A stretch of 50,438 bases of DNA, from NCBI GenBank assembly GCA_964603935.1, contig CAZRWL010000007.1:1-50438 (forward strand). The letters run 5' to 3'. Below are positions 32,313 to 40,019 of the stretch, piece by piece; position 1 is the stretch's first letter; every line of letters begins with the position of its first letter. The notes under the pieces are model-generated. The model was not told where the DNA came from, ran no database searches, and saw only the letters and a list, made by a program, of their open reading frames with translations. The DNA is from GWB1-37-8 sp964603935. GTDB lineage: Bacteria; Patescibacteriota; Microgenomatia; Levybacterales; UBA12049. Made by a program: the position numbers and the translations under genes.

Positions 32313-34115
32313 ATGGCGGATATAAAACAGGAAATTATTGGGAATTTGAGGAAAGCGATTGGGGAGATAAGGGAGATTGGAGAGATGGGGGAGATTAAAA
32401 TTTCCCTTGAACATCCGAAGGATGAAGGACACGGAGACTATAGTTCTAATATTGCGCTAGCAATATTTTCAAACTCAAAACTCACCTGTCCCCAGCGGGG
32501 GAAAACTCAAATCTCAAAATTACAACTCAAAACTCAAAAGTTAAGAAGTCCCCTAGAGCTGGCGCAGGAAATTATAAAAATACTTAATACTAAATACTTA
32601 ATACAAAATACTGATCGTATTGAGGCGGTTGCGCCGGGGTTTATTAATTTCTGGATCTCGAAAGAATATTTGATTTCACAACTGGAAGAAGTTTTAAGTC
32701 AAGGAGAAAAATTTGGTTCCAAAAAAGAAAATCCGAACAAAAAAATTGTTGTTGAGTTTTCCTCGCCAAACATAGCTAAACCCTTTACCGTTGGTCATTT
32801 AAGGTCAACAATTATCGGTTCGGGTGTTGCAAATTTATTGGAAGCAAACGGCTGGAAAGTTTATCGGGATAATCATTTGGGGGATTGGGGAACGCAATTC
32901 GGAAAACAAATTTATGCAATTAAAAAGTGGGGCAATGAAGATAAAATTTCAAAGGCAAAAAACCCGGTAAAAGAATTAGTTGCTTTGTACGTTAAGTTTC
33001 ATGAGGAAGCAGAAAAAGATCCAAGTCTTGAAGAAAAGGGGAGAGAATGGTTTAAAAAATTAGAAAACGGGGACATTGAGGCGAAAAAGCTTTGGCAAAA
33101 ATGCGTGGAATGGTCATTAAAGGAATTCCAAAATATTTATAGCCAGTTAGATGTTGAATTTACAGAAAATAACGGTTTAGGTTATGGTGAAAGTTTTTTT
33201 GAAGATAAAATGGAGTCGGTTATTAAAGAATTAGATGAGAAAAATCTATTAAAAGAAAGTAAGGGGGCAAAATTAGTTTTTTTTGAAAAAGATAAATACC
33301 CGCCTCTTATGATTTTAAAGCAAGATGGGGCCACTTTGTATGCAACCCGCGACCTCGCAACTGATAAATTCAGGCTGGAAAAGTATGGTAAAGATATAGT
33401 TGTTGTAAACGAAGTTGGCGCAGAGCAGTCCTTGTATTTTAAACAGCTTTTTGAAATTGAAAAAATGCTCGGCTGGTACAAGGAAGGGCAAAGGGCGCAC
33501 GTAAAACATGGGCTATATAGATTTAAGGATAAAAAAATGTCAACTAGAAAAGGAAATACGATTTGGTTGGAAGATGTTTTAATTGAAGCGCAGAAAAGAG
33601 CGGTTGCCTTAGCGAAAAATAAAGATTTGTTAGCAGCAAAAGAAGTCGGAATTGGGGCGCTCAAATGGAATGATTTAAAGAGAAGTTCTAGTTTGGATAT
33701 TGTTTTTGATTGGGATGAGATTTTGAATATGGAAGGCAATTCGGGACCGTATTTACAATACGCTTACGCGCGGACACGAAGCGTTCTTACAAAATTTAAA
33801 ATTAAAAATTTAAAATTAAAAATTGATTTAAAATTAAAAATTAAAAATTTAAAATTGGAACAAGAGGAAACCCAGTTATTGCGGACATTAGTTAGATTTG
33901 CTGAAGTAGTTGAGCAAGCAGGCAATACCTTTGCGCCGAATATTTTGTGCAATTATCTTTTTGATCTGGCGCAAAAGTTTAATTTATTCTACCAAAAACA
34001 CAAAATTATCGGTTCGGAAACCGAAGAATTCCGTTTAGCATTGACGCAGGGAGTAGGGCAAGTAATTAAGAATGGCTTGAATCTTCTGGGGATTGAGGCG
34101 CCGGAGAAGATGTAA
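32313..34115 (+). CDS. argS: arginyl-tRNA synthetase
   Basis: This is a 600-aa class Ia enzyme that charges tRNA-Arg. It has an N-terminal Add-1 domain, the signature SPNIAKPFTVGHLRSTIIGS (~148-168) including the HIGH-type motif, the KMSTRKGN loop near 408, and the DALR C-terminal domain. Two repeat-derived insertions keep the frame: an ACTCAAA-rich stretch with a CCCC/GGGG hairpin at ~53-78 in the N-terminal domain, and a Lys/Leu-only run (LKIKNLKLKIDLKLKIKNLK) at ~490-514 before the anticodon-binding domain. The start is fixed by an extended -10 six bases upstream. Confidence 0.97.
   Translation: MADIKQEIIGNLRKAIGEIREIGEMGEIKISLEHPKDEGHGDYSSNIALAIFSNSKLTCPQRGKTQISKLQLKTQKLRSPLELAQEIIKILNTKYLIQNTDRIEAVAPGFINFWISKEYLISQLEEVLSQGEKFGSKKENPNKKIVVEFSSPNIAKPFTVGHLRSTIIGSGVANLLEANGWKVYRDNHLGDWGTQFGKQIYAIKKWGNEDKISKAKNPVKELVALYVKFHEEAEKDPSLEEKGREWFKKLENGDIEAKKLWQKCVEWSLKEFQNIYSQLDVEFTENNGLGYGESFFEDKMESVIKELDEKNLLKESKGAKLVFFEKDKYPPLMILKQDGATLYATRDLATDKFRLEKYGKDIVVVNEVGAEQSLYFKQLFEIEKMLGWYKEGQRAHVKHGLYRFKDKKMSTRKGNTIWLEDVLIEAQKRAVALAKNKDLLAAKEVGIGALKWNDLKRSSSLDIVFDWDEILNMEGNSGPYLQYAYARTRSVLTKFKIKNLKLKIDLKLKIKNLKLEQEETQLLRTLVRFAEVVEQAGNTFAPNILCNYLFDLAQKFNLFYQKHKIIGSETEEFRLALTQGVGQVIKNGLNLLGIEAPEKM
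32471..32545. repeat. ACTCAAA-type repeat insertion in argS
   Basis: Several copies of AACTCAAA flank a CCCCAGCGGGG hairpin. It encodes SKLTCPQRGKTQISKLQLK, which is not expected in ArgRS at this point. Related ACTCAAA repeats occur at the leuS start. Confidence 0.65.
33790..33856. repeat. AAATTAAAAATTT simple repeat in argS
   Basis: Alternating AAAATTTAAAATT units encode a Leu/Lys/Ile/Asn-only helix-like run. The frame is preserved. Confidence 0.7.
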
Positions 34116-34124
34116 CTTTTTTCT

Positions 34125-34146
34125 GCACTTTTGGCAGCAAAAGTGC
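34125..34146 (+). terminator. hairpin after argS, head of an R3 repeat
   Basis: GCACTTTTG and CAAAAGTGC form a perfect 9-bp stem with a GCAG loop, 9 nt after the argS stop. It is likely a terminator and is the first part of the R3 repeat. Confidence 0.55.
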
Positions 34147-34275
34147 GCAAAACTGGCGAGCTATGAAAGGTCGCTAAAGTTGCTCAGTCGTTGATCGGGT
34201 GATTTGCACCCCCTCCTCAATCCCGCAAGCGGTCTGAGGAATCCCCCTGATAACTCCTTCGCAACTTTTTAACGC
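34147..34275. repeat. R3 repeat downstream of argS
   Basis: GGGTGATTTGCACCCCCTCC and GAGGAATCCCCCTGA with a CCCGC arm are shared almost word for word with 38207-38264. No coding frame is present. Confidence 0.65.
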
Positions 34276-34372
34276 GCTGCTTTCAGCGCTCGCAATTACG
34301 ATAAGGGCATTGGCAAGAAGGGGAGAAAATGATAAACTAAACGCTAGGCGCTAATTTCTAGACGCTAATCTT

Positions 34373-35647
34373 ATGATTTACAACCGCACGGTACTTCCCA
34401 ACGGACTTCGTGTTTTAACTATTCCTATGCCTTCGTTTGAATCCGCAACAGTTATGGTGATGGTTGGCGCGGGTTCAAGATACGAGACAAGGAAAAACAA
34501 CGGAATTTCCCATTTTCTGGAGCACATGGCTTTCAAGGGAACGCAAAAAAGACCTTCTGCAATGGATATTTCGGTTTTGATAGACGGAATGGGCGGAGAA
34601 TTCAACGCTTTCACAGGCAAAGAAACAACCGGATATTACATCAAATCCTCTGCTGTAAAACTTGAGACTTCTCTGGATGTTCTGTCCGACATGCTGCAAA
34701 ATTCGCTTTTTGATCCTAAAGAAATAGAAAAAGAAAAGGGTGTAATTCTGGAGGAGATTAATTATCATGACGACAGCCCGACTCACAGAATTGGAGATGT
34801 GTACGAAAGACTTTTGTATGGTAATACGCCGCTGGGGTGGAATATAGACGGGGAAAAAGATGTCATCAGGCAAACTCAAAGACAGGATTTTATAGATTAC
34901 ACCTCAAGTCTTTACAGCCCGAATAATATGACTTTGGTTGTGGCCGGGGGAATTGAAGAGGATAAAGTTATTGCTTTGGCAAACAAATACTTTGAAAGAA
35001 TGAACCATTCGGATGCGTTACGATATACAAAAGTAGTAGATGGTCAAACAAAACCCGGAATTCTTATCAAAAATAAAAAAACAGAACAAATTCACATTGC
35101 GATTGGTTTTAGAACAGTTCCGAGCAATCACAAAGACAAATATCCTCTTTATGTTTTGGCTAGTATTTTGGGCGGGGGAATGTCCAGCAGGCTTTTTCAT
35201 GAAGTCAGGGAAAAAAGAGGGCTGGCTTATTATATCGGAACCAGCTCGGATCATTATGCTGACTGCGGAAGTCTGGTTACGGGCGCGGGAATTGATCCGC
35301 AAAGAGCAGGGGAGGCGATTAAAGTGATATTGGAAGAATACAAAAAAGTTCAAAGTTCAAAGTTCAAAGTTCAAAGTTTGGAGCTGAAGAAGGCGAAGGA
35401 TTTTATCAAAGGGCATACTGTGTTAAGGTTTGAAGACAGCCGTTCTGTAGCAAATTTTTATGCGGGACAGGAGCTTTTGGAGGAAAAAATTGATAATCCG
35501 GATGAGGTTTTGGCAAAGGTAGACGCGGTAACCGGCGAACAGATTGAAAGCGCGGCGAAAAAATATTTCGTGAATGAAGGATTGAATCTGGCAATCATAG
35601 GCAAGATTGCCAATAGACAGGAACTGGAAAGTTTGGTAAAGTTATAA
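34373..35647 (+). CDS. M16 family zinc peptidase
   Basis: This is a 424-aa protein. The inverted zinc motif HFLEH is at 47-51, with the distal glutamate in KGVILEEI (~127-128). The second half carries the M16C fold with SSRLFHEVREKRGLAYYIGT. Homologues act as processing peptidases, often as dimers of two related subunits; only one gene is here. There is no signal peptide, so it is cytoplasmic. Residues ~325-335 (VQSSKFKVQSLE) are encoded by a tandem AAGTTCA repeat. Confidence 0.93.
   Translation: MIYNRTVLPNGLRVLTIPMPSFESATVMVMVGAGSRYETRKNNGISHFLEHMAFKGTQKRPSAMDISVLIDGMGGEFNAFTGKETTGYYIKSSAVKLETSLDVLSDMLQNSLFDPKEIEKEKGVILEEINYHDDSPTHRIGDVYERLLYGNTPLGWNIDGEKDVIRQTQRQDFIDYTSSLYSPNNMTLVVAGGIEEDKVIALANKYFERMNHSDALRYTKVVDGQTKPGILIKNKKTEQIHIAIGFRTVPSNHKDKYPLYVLASILGGGMSSRLFHEVREKRGLAYYIGTSSDHYADCGSLVTGAGIDPQRAGEAIKVILEEYKKVQSSKFKVQSLELKKAKDFIKGHTVLRFEDSRSVANFYAGQELLEEKIDNPDEVLAKVDAVTGEQIESAAKKYFVNEGLNLAIIGKIANRQELESLVKL
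35347..35381 (+). repeat. tandem AAGTTCA heptamers inside the M16 peptidase gene
   Basis: About four to five copies of the 7-mer AAGTTCA run in tandem. A 7-nt unit shifts frame unless copies change in threes, so this is a possible slippage site. Confidence 0.75.
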
Positions 35648-35648
35648 C

Positions 35649-35770
35649 TAGACGATAGATGGTAGATGGTGGAAAGTAGAATTTTGAAAGTAGAAGGTAG
35701 ATGCTAGATCAATCTATCTTCTAACTTCCATCTTCAAATATCCATCTTCAATCTTCTATTTTCTATCGTC
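35649..35770. repeat. PE2 palindromic element upstream of ndk
   Basis: This 122-bp imperfect palindrome starts TAGACGATAGATGGTAGATG and ends CTTCTATTTTCTATCGTC. The inner arms are GTAGAAGGTAGAT and ATCTATCTTCTAAC. The same family sits inside the tagA-like gene (45334-45453). It ends 10 nt before the ndk ATG. Confidence 0.75.
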
Positions 35771-35780
35771 AAAATATTCT

Positions 35781-36245
35781 ATGGAGCGTTCAGTAGTTTT
35801 GGTCAAGCCGGATGGAGTGCAAAGAGGCCTAATTGGCGAGATAATTCATCGTTTTGAACAAAAAGGCCTGAAAATTACAGCCTGCAAAATGATAGGCTTG
35901 ACAGATGAAGTCTTGAATCAGTGGTACTCTCATCATGCGGACAAGCCATTTTTCGGCAGTCTTAAATCCTACATGAAATCTTCACCTGTTGTGGCAATAG
36001 TTTGGGAAGGAAAAGACGCAGTTGCGACAATCCGCAAAATGGTCGGAATTACTCTGGCAAGGCAGGCGGAGCCCGGAACAATCAGAGGGGATTTGGCCAT
36101 GAGCCAGCAATATAATCTGATCCACGCTTCGGAAAGTATTGAAATGGCGCAAAAAGAACAGGATTTAATTTTTACCAAAGAAGAAATTTTCAATTGGGAC
36201 AAACAAGACATCTCCAATATCTACCTCAAAGACGAGCTAGAATAA
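35781..36245 (+). CDS. ndk: nucleoside diphosphate kinase
   Basis: This is a 154-aa protein. It passes phosphate from ATP to nucleoside diphosphates through a phosphohistidine. The active site is H115 (YNLIHASES), with the VLVKPDGVQRGLIGEI start, and SYMKSSPVVAIVWEG and GTIRGDLA all intact. The length is normal. The only spacer before it is a PE2 palindromic element. Confidence 0.97.
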   Translation: MERSVVLVKPDGVQRGLIGEIIHRFEQKGLKITACKMIGLTDEVLNQWYSHHADKPFFGSLKSYMKSSPVVAIVWEGKDAVATIRKMVGITLARQAEPGTIRGDLAMSQQYNLIHASESIEMAQKEQDLIFTKEEIFNWDKQDISNIYLKDELE

Positions 36246-36343
36246 AATTCATAACAAAAAAAATGGAAATCAAAACCCTCCTGAGCTTAAGCAGTGGGCA
36301 GATCCGAACATCCGCTAAGAAAATTTTTGATCTTAATATTTTC

Positions 36344-36352
36344 TGCTAGAAT
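36344..36352 (+). promoter_or_regulatory. extended -10 promoter of the RelE/XRE pair
   Basis: TGCTAGAAT is an extended -10 ending 6 nt before ATG 36359, giving a leaderless message. Confidence 0.55.
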
Positions 36353-36358
36353 AAATCC

Positions 36359-36697
36359 ATGGATCAGAAATGGAAAATTATCTATTACAAAACTGCCAGC
36401 GAGAGATCGCCTGTTGAGGAATTTATTGATAATTTATCCTTTAAAGCACAGGTAAAAATTGCCGATACATTCGATTTACTTAAAGAGTTTGGAATTAATT
36501 TGGGATTACCCCATGTTAAAAAGTTGACAGGCACGCCTTTATGGGAGTTAAGAATTTTAGGTCAAGATAGTATTCGCATTTTCTATGTTGCTCAAGCAGG
36601 TAGAATTTTCCTTCTTCTTCATGGATTTATAAAGAAGAGGCAAAAAACTGATAAGAGAGAAATAAAGACTGCTCTGAAGAGATTAGCGGAACATTAA
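36359..36697 (+). CDS. RelE/HigB-type toxin (phage Gp49-like)
   Basis: This is a 112-aa protein. KIIYYKTASERSPVEEFIDN, LPHVKKLTGTPLWELRILGQ, SIRIFYVAQ and FLLLHGFIKKRQKTDKREI are the consecutive blocks of the Gp49/HigB family of ribosome-dependent mRNA nucleases. Toxin-first order with an XRE protein 55 nt downstream is the HigBA arrangement. Confidence 0.9.
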   Translation: MDQKWKIIYYKTASERSPVEEFIDNLSFKAQVKIADTFDLLKEFGINLGLPHVKKLTGTPLWELRILGQDSIRIFYVAQAGRIFLLLHGFIKKRQKTDKREIKTALKRLAEH

Positions 36698-36718
36698 CCA
36701 AAGGGTAGAAATTGGTAC

Positions 36719-36746
36719 TTGCAATATTACAATATTGTGATAATAT
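36719..36746 (+). promoter_or_regulatory. internal promoter/operator for the XRE antitoxin
   Basis: TTGCAA (36719-36724), a 16-nt spacer and TAATAT (36741-36746) put a start on ATG 36753. CAATATT-AC-AATATTG (36722-36737) is a perfect inverted repeat between the boxes, a probable site for the XRE protein itself. Confidence 0.6.
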
Positions 36747-36752
36747 TAATCT

Positions 36753-37025
36753 ATGGATGATTGGGAAAAACACAAAAAAAAGTTGTTAACAAATCCTGAA
36801 CTTAAAAAGCTCTATGCAGAAACTCGGCATGAATTTGAGATCGCTAGGGTAGTTATTCGTGCGAGAATAGAACAGGGTTTAACGCAAAAACAGCTGGCTT
36901 ATAAACTTAAAACAAGGCAATCCGTTGTTTCCCGAGTTGAAAATGCAAAAACGGTTCCTTCATTGTCGTTTCTCAAAAGATTAGCAAAAGCATTGAGTTT
37001 GAATCTGGAAATCCGTTTCACCTAG
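36753..37025 (+). CDS. XRE-family HTH antitoxin
   Basis: This is a 90-aa protein. RIEQGLTQKQLAYKLKTRQS and VVSRVENAKTVPSLSFLKRL form the Cro/C1-type helix-turn-helix. The N-terminal ~30 residues probably contact the toxin. It has a second, internal promoter with an inverted repeat, so antitoxin can be made separately from toxin. Confidence 0.9.
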   Translation: MDDWEKHKKKLLTNPELKKLYAETRHEFEIARVVIRARIEQGLTQKQLAYKLKTRQSVVSRVENAKTVPSLSFLKRLAKALSLNLEIRFT

Positions 37026-37112
37026 GGTTTTGATTGGGACAAACAGTACCCGCAAAATGTCTGTCTCGAAGACGAACTAACCTAAGCTTGGGGTTTTTCT
37101 ACGATTTTTGCT

Positions 37113-37352
37113 TTATTTAAATTTAATTATCTTTCTAAGAAAAGGAATTTGCCTGAGTTTTTCTCTGATTGGGTTAGGGTAGTATATTTGACTCGATTTA
37201 TTGGTGGGATTAGATGAAGATGGAGAATTTCTTTGTCTATTGATGGGCTCCAGTGATCCAACTCCAAGAGGAGCGGCATGCGAACCCTCTGGCCGTTCGG
37301 CGAATACTCTTTTTTGCGGTGACTGTGGTTGTTCGGGTACGCCTTCAGACAT
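37113..37352 (-). CDS. small Pro/Ser-rich unknown protein, leader-sharing pair member 1
   Basis: This is a 79-aa protein I do not recognise. It begins MSEGVPEQPQSPQ, is Pro/Ser/Asn-rich in the middle and basic at the end (IREKLRQIPFLRKIIKFK), which could be an amphipathic membrane- or RNA-binding helix. Its promoter, GAGGT ribosome-binding site and first residues are close to those of 40020-40457 (MSEFKPEQP), while the rest differs. Confidence 0.55.
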   Translation of the reverse strand: MSEGVPEQPQSPQKRVFAERPEGSHAAPLGVGSLEPINRQRNSPSSSNPTNKSSQIYYPNPIREKLRQIPFLRKIIKFK

Positions 37353-37356
37353 ATAT

Positions 37357-37401
37357 GTTACCTCTAAAATAATTTTATATTAAGCCATCGTTAAAAGTCA
37401 A
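37357..37401 (-). promoter_or_regulatory. promoter and leader shared with 40464-40507
   Basis: On the minus strand, TTGACT (37396-37401), a 16-nt spacer and TATAAA (37374-37379), then ATTTTAGAGGTAAC containing the ribosome-binding site. The same boxes, spacer length and leader occur before 40457. Confidence 0.65.
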
Positions 37402-37415
37402 TGGTTAGTTTTAAC

Positions 37416-37461
37416 ATTTGGACAACTAATTTTGGCGATCGCCTGAAAAAGTTGTCCAAAT
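37416..37461. terminator. 12-bp perfect inverted repeat around a GGCGATCGCC core
   Basis: ATTTGGACAACT (37416-37427) and AGTTGTCCAAAT (37450-37461) pair perfectly. The 22-nt loop holds the palindrome GGCGATCGCC (37434-37443). It lies after the stop of the small gene at 37486. There is no T-run, so it may be a terminator or a small repeat element. Confidence 0.5.
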
Positions 37462-37485
37462 CACATTGGCACATTGGATTGTAAA

Positions 37486-37671
37486 TTATTGTCTTGGCGG
37501 GAGTCCGAGAGCTCTGGAGAAATCAGCTATTACTTGTTCCGGCGATGGCGGTTTTTGCATTGGCGATTTTGAAGCAGTATTAGTTCTGTCTCCTGCATCT
37601 AAAATTCCAACTGCGAGTTTTCCTGTAATAACTTTATGAAGCATTGAAAAGTTTTTTCTTTCGGCTGACAT
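37486..37671 (-). CDS. small unknown protein
   Basis: This is a 61-aa protein I do not recognise. It opens MSAERKNFSMLHKVITGKLA, is Pro/Ser/Lys-rich in the middle and ends VIADFSRALGLPPRQ. No clear promoter is visible. It is kept because it is followed by a strong hairpin and resembles the short MSE-type proteins nearby, but a chance frame is possible. Confidence 0.35.
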   Translation of the reverse strand: MSAERKNFSMLHKVITGKLAVGILDAGDRTNTASKSPMQKPPSPEQVIADFSRALGLPPRQ

Positions 37672-37710
37672 AATTTGAGTATGGTAACAAAGTTTAGGGC
37701 AAATTGCAAA

Positions 37711-38121
37711 TTACGGTTTTGGGATTTTGTTCAGCCTGAAACTTAGGATAAAGATTGTGAATATGATTGCTTCGGTGAGCAGGCAGTACTGGCAGAAAGC
37801 GCGAAGAACAAATGTCTGGATATAAATCAGAATTACGGATACGATTACGCCTGAAAAGGATAACAGTTTAAAATAAGATAGAAAATTATCTGCTCTTTTT
37901 TGGAAAATCAAAAGCAGAAGGAAAATGGAAACTAAAAAATAAAGGCTTCCGAAAAGAGCAATTGGAATGCCGAAAATCGTGGAAAATTGGCTCGTTAAGA
38001 CGGTTTCGCACCCTTTGGCGATAGTGCATGGGGGGATAATGTTTTCGTAATGCAGGATGGTTAAATACGCGCTGTCGAAAAATCCGGCGATTGAAAGAAG
38101 AAGAAGAATTATTTTTTTCAT
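37711..38121 (-). CDS. VKOR-family membrane thiol oxidoreductase
   Basis: This is a 136-aa protein with four membrane spans. The loop pair CTIAKGC (32-38) and the active site CQYC (~114-117) are in place, with the conserved Ser/Thr near 45-50. It reoxidises a periplasmic disulfide-forming partner and passes electrons to quinone. The DsbA-like thioredoxin gene at 38330-38992 on the same strand is the obvious partner. Confidence 0.93.
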   Translation of the reverse strand: MKKIILLLLSIAGFFDSAYLTILHYENIIPPCTIAKGCETVLTSQFSTIFGIPIALFGSLYFLVSIFLLLLIFQKRADNFLSYFKLLSFSGVIVSVILIYIQTFVLRAFCQYCLLTEAIIFTIFILSFRLNKIPKP

Positions 38122-38133
38122 TTTAATTTTATC

Positions 38134-38285
38134 GTACTTTTGTAACCAAAAGTACCAAAAGTTCCTTGCAAGTGAAAGTCGACCTATTTTTGCTCGCTCT
38201 CTCTTCGGGTGATTTGCACCCCCTCCTCGATCCCGCTGAGCGGGACGAGGAATCCCCCTGAGTCGTTCGCTCTCAAAAACTTTAC
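38134..38285. repeat. R3 repeat between VKOR and DsbA-like genes
   Basis: It starts with the perfect hairpin GTACTTTTG/CAAAAGTAC (38134-38155). Then come GGGTGATTTGCACCCCCTCC and a long near-perfect stem CCTCG..CCCGC/GCGGG..CGAGG. Copies are at 34125-34275 and, more decayed, at 22488. Confidence 0.7.
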
Positions 38286-38329
38286 GGTCTTTGTTTCAAT
38301 TGCAAGTTTGGCAGAGGGATATGAACAAT

Positions 38330-38992
38330 TTATTTCTTAATTTCATCCTGGATGATTTTTTTGAACGCTTCGTAATTTGCCGGGTTTTTGATTTTCAGTT
38401 TGTTGACGAAAAAGGTTGGAGTGGAATTAATGCCGATAGAAATAGCCTCGTTTGCCGATTGATTTATAAATTGCTTGGTTGAATCGCTATCTAAATCCTG
38501 TTTGAATTTATCCAAATTCAGCTTTAAATCTTCTGCGTAACCGATAAATGTTTCGCGGGGATTGGTGTCTGACCAGGAAGTCTGATTTTCATAAAGCGTG
38601 TCGTGCATTTCCCAGAATTTGCCCTGCAATCCGGCGGCGTAGGCGGTTTGGGCTGCAATCATCGCATTTTTGTGGATATTGGTAAGCGGAAAAAAGCGAT
38701 GCACAATTCTTAATTCATTACCGAATTCAGCGGATAGCTGTTTAACCAAAGGAAAATATGCTCCGCAAGACGGACACTGAAAATCTCCGTATTCAATCAA
38801 GGTAACCTTGGCCGAGTCAGACGCTGATCCGGGTCCCTTGACAAAATCATCCCTGGAAACAGGCGGAAGGTTGGTCATTTCAACGGGAGTGGAAGGGGAT
38901 GGGGAACTATTCACAGCACTTATCAAAAGCCATAATCCGCCAATTAATATGACAATTATCCCCGCCCAAATTCCCAATTCCTTTACTTTCAT
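38330..38992 (-). CDS. DsbA-like thioredoxin-fold oxidoreductase
   Basis: This is 220 aa from ATG 38992. A membrane anchor lies at ~10-28 (IWAGIIVILIGGLWLLISAV), followed by a Pro/Ser linker and a DsbA/Thioredoxin_4 fold with active site CPSC (YGDFQCPSCGAYF) and a cis-Pro region GINSTPTFFVN. It forms disulfides in exported proteins, recycled by the VKOR protein. An upstream in-frame extension to 39064 is encoded by a dispersed repeat (CATTCGACAAGCTCAGG) and is rejected. Confidence 0.93.
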   Translation of the reverse strand: MKVKELGIWAGIIVILIGGLWLLISAVNSSPSPSTPVEMTNLPPVSRDDFVKGPGSASDSAKVTLIEYGDFQCPSCGAYFPLVKQLSAEFGNELRIVHRFFPLTNIHKNAMIAAQTAYAAGLQGKFWEMHDTLYENQTSWSDTNPRETFIGYAEDLKLNLDKFKQDLDSDSTKQFINQSANEAISIGINSTPTFFVNKLKIKNPANYEAFKKIIQDEIKK

Positions 38993-39075
38993 TCTACTTA
39001 TTCTGACAGAAAATTGGGAAAAAAGAAAGTCCTTCGGCCCATTCGACAAGCTCAGGGCAGGCACAGACTCAGGAT

Positions 39076-39456
39076 TTATTTTAGGGGATTAAGTATTTTT
39101 ATGTCTTTCATGGGGAAATGTTTGGCATTAAGAGATACCAGCGTAAGATCGTTTGCATTAGCTGTTCCCGCAATCAAACAGTCCGCCAGACTTAAATTTT
39201 GTAGTCTCTTATGAAACTGTTGCCAATAAAAACCTCCTTGTTTAGCAATAGGGGGAGTAACATCAATACTCTCAAATTTATTTAGTATTTCTTCGGTATC
39301 TGTATATTCTGTCGGATAAATATTCTTATACACTTCAGCAATAGTTATCGTAGAGATATGCAAAGCGCCTTTTTTAGATAGATTTTTAAGCAATTTTATG
39401 TATTTTTGATTGTTTCTAAGCACCCAGATTATAATATCAGTATCAATCAGGTGCAT
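39076..39456 (-). CDS. VapC-like PIN-domain toxin
   Basis: This is 126 aa from ATG 39456, one base after the antitoxin stop. A TTG further upstream is less likely. PIN acidic residues: D5 (MHLIDTDIIIWVL), E41 (ITIAEVYKNIY) and D92 (LSLADCLIAGTA). The fourth position is Asn (LVSLNAKHF), as in many VapC of this group. It is paired with a PhD-type antitoxin. Confidence 0.9.
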   Translation of the reverse strand: MHLIDTDIIIWVLRNNQKYIKLLKNLSKKGALHISTITIAEVYKNIYPTEYTDTEEILNKFESIDVTPPIAKQGGFYWQQFHKRLQNLSLADCLIAGTANANDLTLVSLNAKHFPMKDIKILNPLK

Positions 39457-39457
39457 A

Positions 39458-39736
39458 TTAGAATTTACGGTCAAAGTTTTTTCTAGTTTTTTTTAACCAG
39501 TTTACCACATCTTTTTTGGTTGCCCACTCAGGATGGTTTTCAGCAGTAAAAACTCCGGCAGCTCTATCAAGAGATTTTTCAAAGGCTTCAGGATCAAATT
39601 TCTTGCGAGGTAAAAGCTGAACTATCTCTTCATTCTTTTTCTCGTCTTTTAGAATGACTGTGTAGCCATCTTTTGCTTTCGCAATATAATCTGAAAGATG
39701 CTGGCGAAATTGACTCACGGATACGGTTAATGTCAT
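39458..39736 (-). CDS. PhD/YefM-type antitoxin
   Basis: This is a 92-aa protein. MTLTVSVSQFRQHLSDYIAK is the PhD/YefM DNA-binding start; VILKDEKKNEEIVQLLPRKK follows. The C-terminal half is charged and should bind the toxin. The promoter carries an 18-bp perfect palindrome between its boxes, the likely autoregulatory site. The ATG is at the predicted RNA start. Confidence 0.88.
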   Translation of the reverse strand: MTLTVSVSQFRQHLSDYIAKAKDGYTVILKDEKKNEEIVQLLPRKKFDPEAFEKSLDRAAGVFTAENHPEWATKKDVVNWLKKTRKNFDRKF

Positions 39737-39743
39737 ATATACT

Positions 39744-39772
39744 ATATTAGTACATTATGTACATAATGTCAA
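39744..39772 (-). promoter_or_regulatory. promoter with 18-bp palindromic operator (PhD/VapC pair)
   Basis: On the minus strand, TTGACA (39767-39772), a 17-nt spacer and TAATAT (39744-39749) put the start on the ATG at 39736. ACATTATGTACATAATGT (39752-39769) is a perfect palindrome filling the spacer. Confidence 0.75.
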
Positions 39773-39915
39773 GAGCACAAAACTTTAATCTTAATTCATG
39801 TTTACACTTGACAAGTGGGAGAGTATGCAAATTTTGAAAAAAAATAAAGGGTTTTTCGGTTAAGTCTATAGTTTCAGAGTCGGATCTGTGTTTTTAGCCA
39901 TATGATTACAATAAG

Positions 39916-39944
39916 CGATCGCTGTCAATAATGAGATGGCTAAT
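39916..39944 (+). repeat. dispersed 29-bp repeat
   Basis: CGATCGCTGTCAATAATGAG plus ATGGCTAAT matches 15432-15460 (inside the MITE-like element) with two changes. The surrounding spacer holds no gene. Confidence 0.6.
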
Positions 39945-40019
39945 AGATTTTGCGTAGCTTTCCGGACAGGCGGAATCTTGAAAGAATATCGAAAATGGGT
40001 TATTGGGGAATTTCAGGAT

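Noticed and set aside
38993..39064. 24-residue N-terminal extension of the DsbA-like protein
   Set aside because: It is encoded by a dispersed CATTCGACAAGCTCAGG repeat, and the real membrane anchor begins right after ATG 38992.
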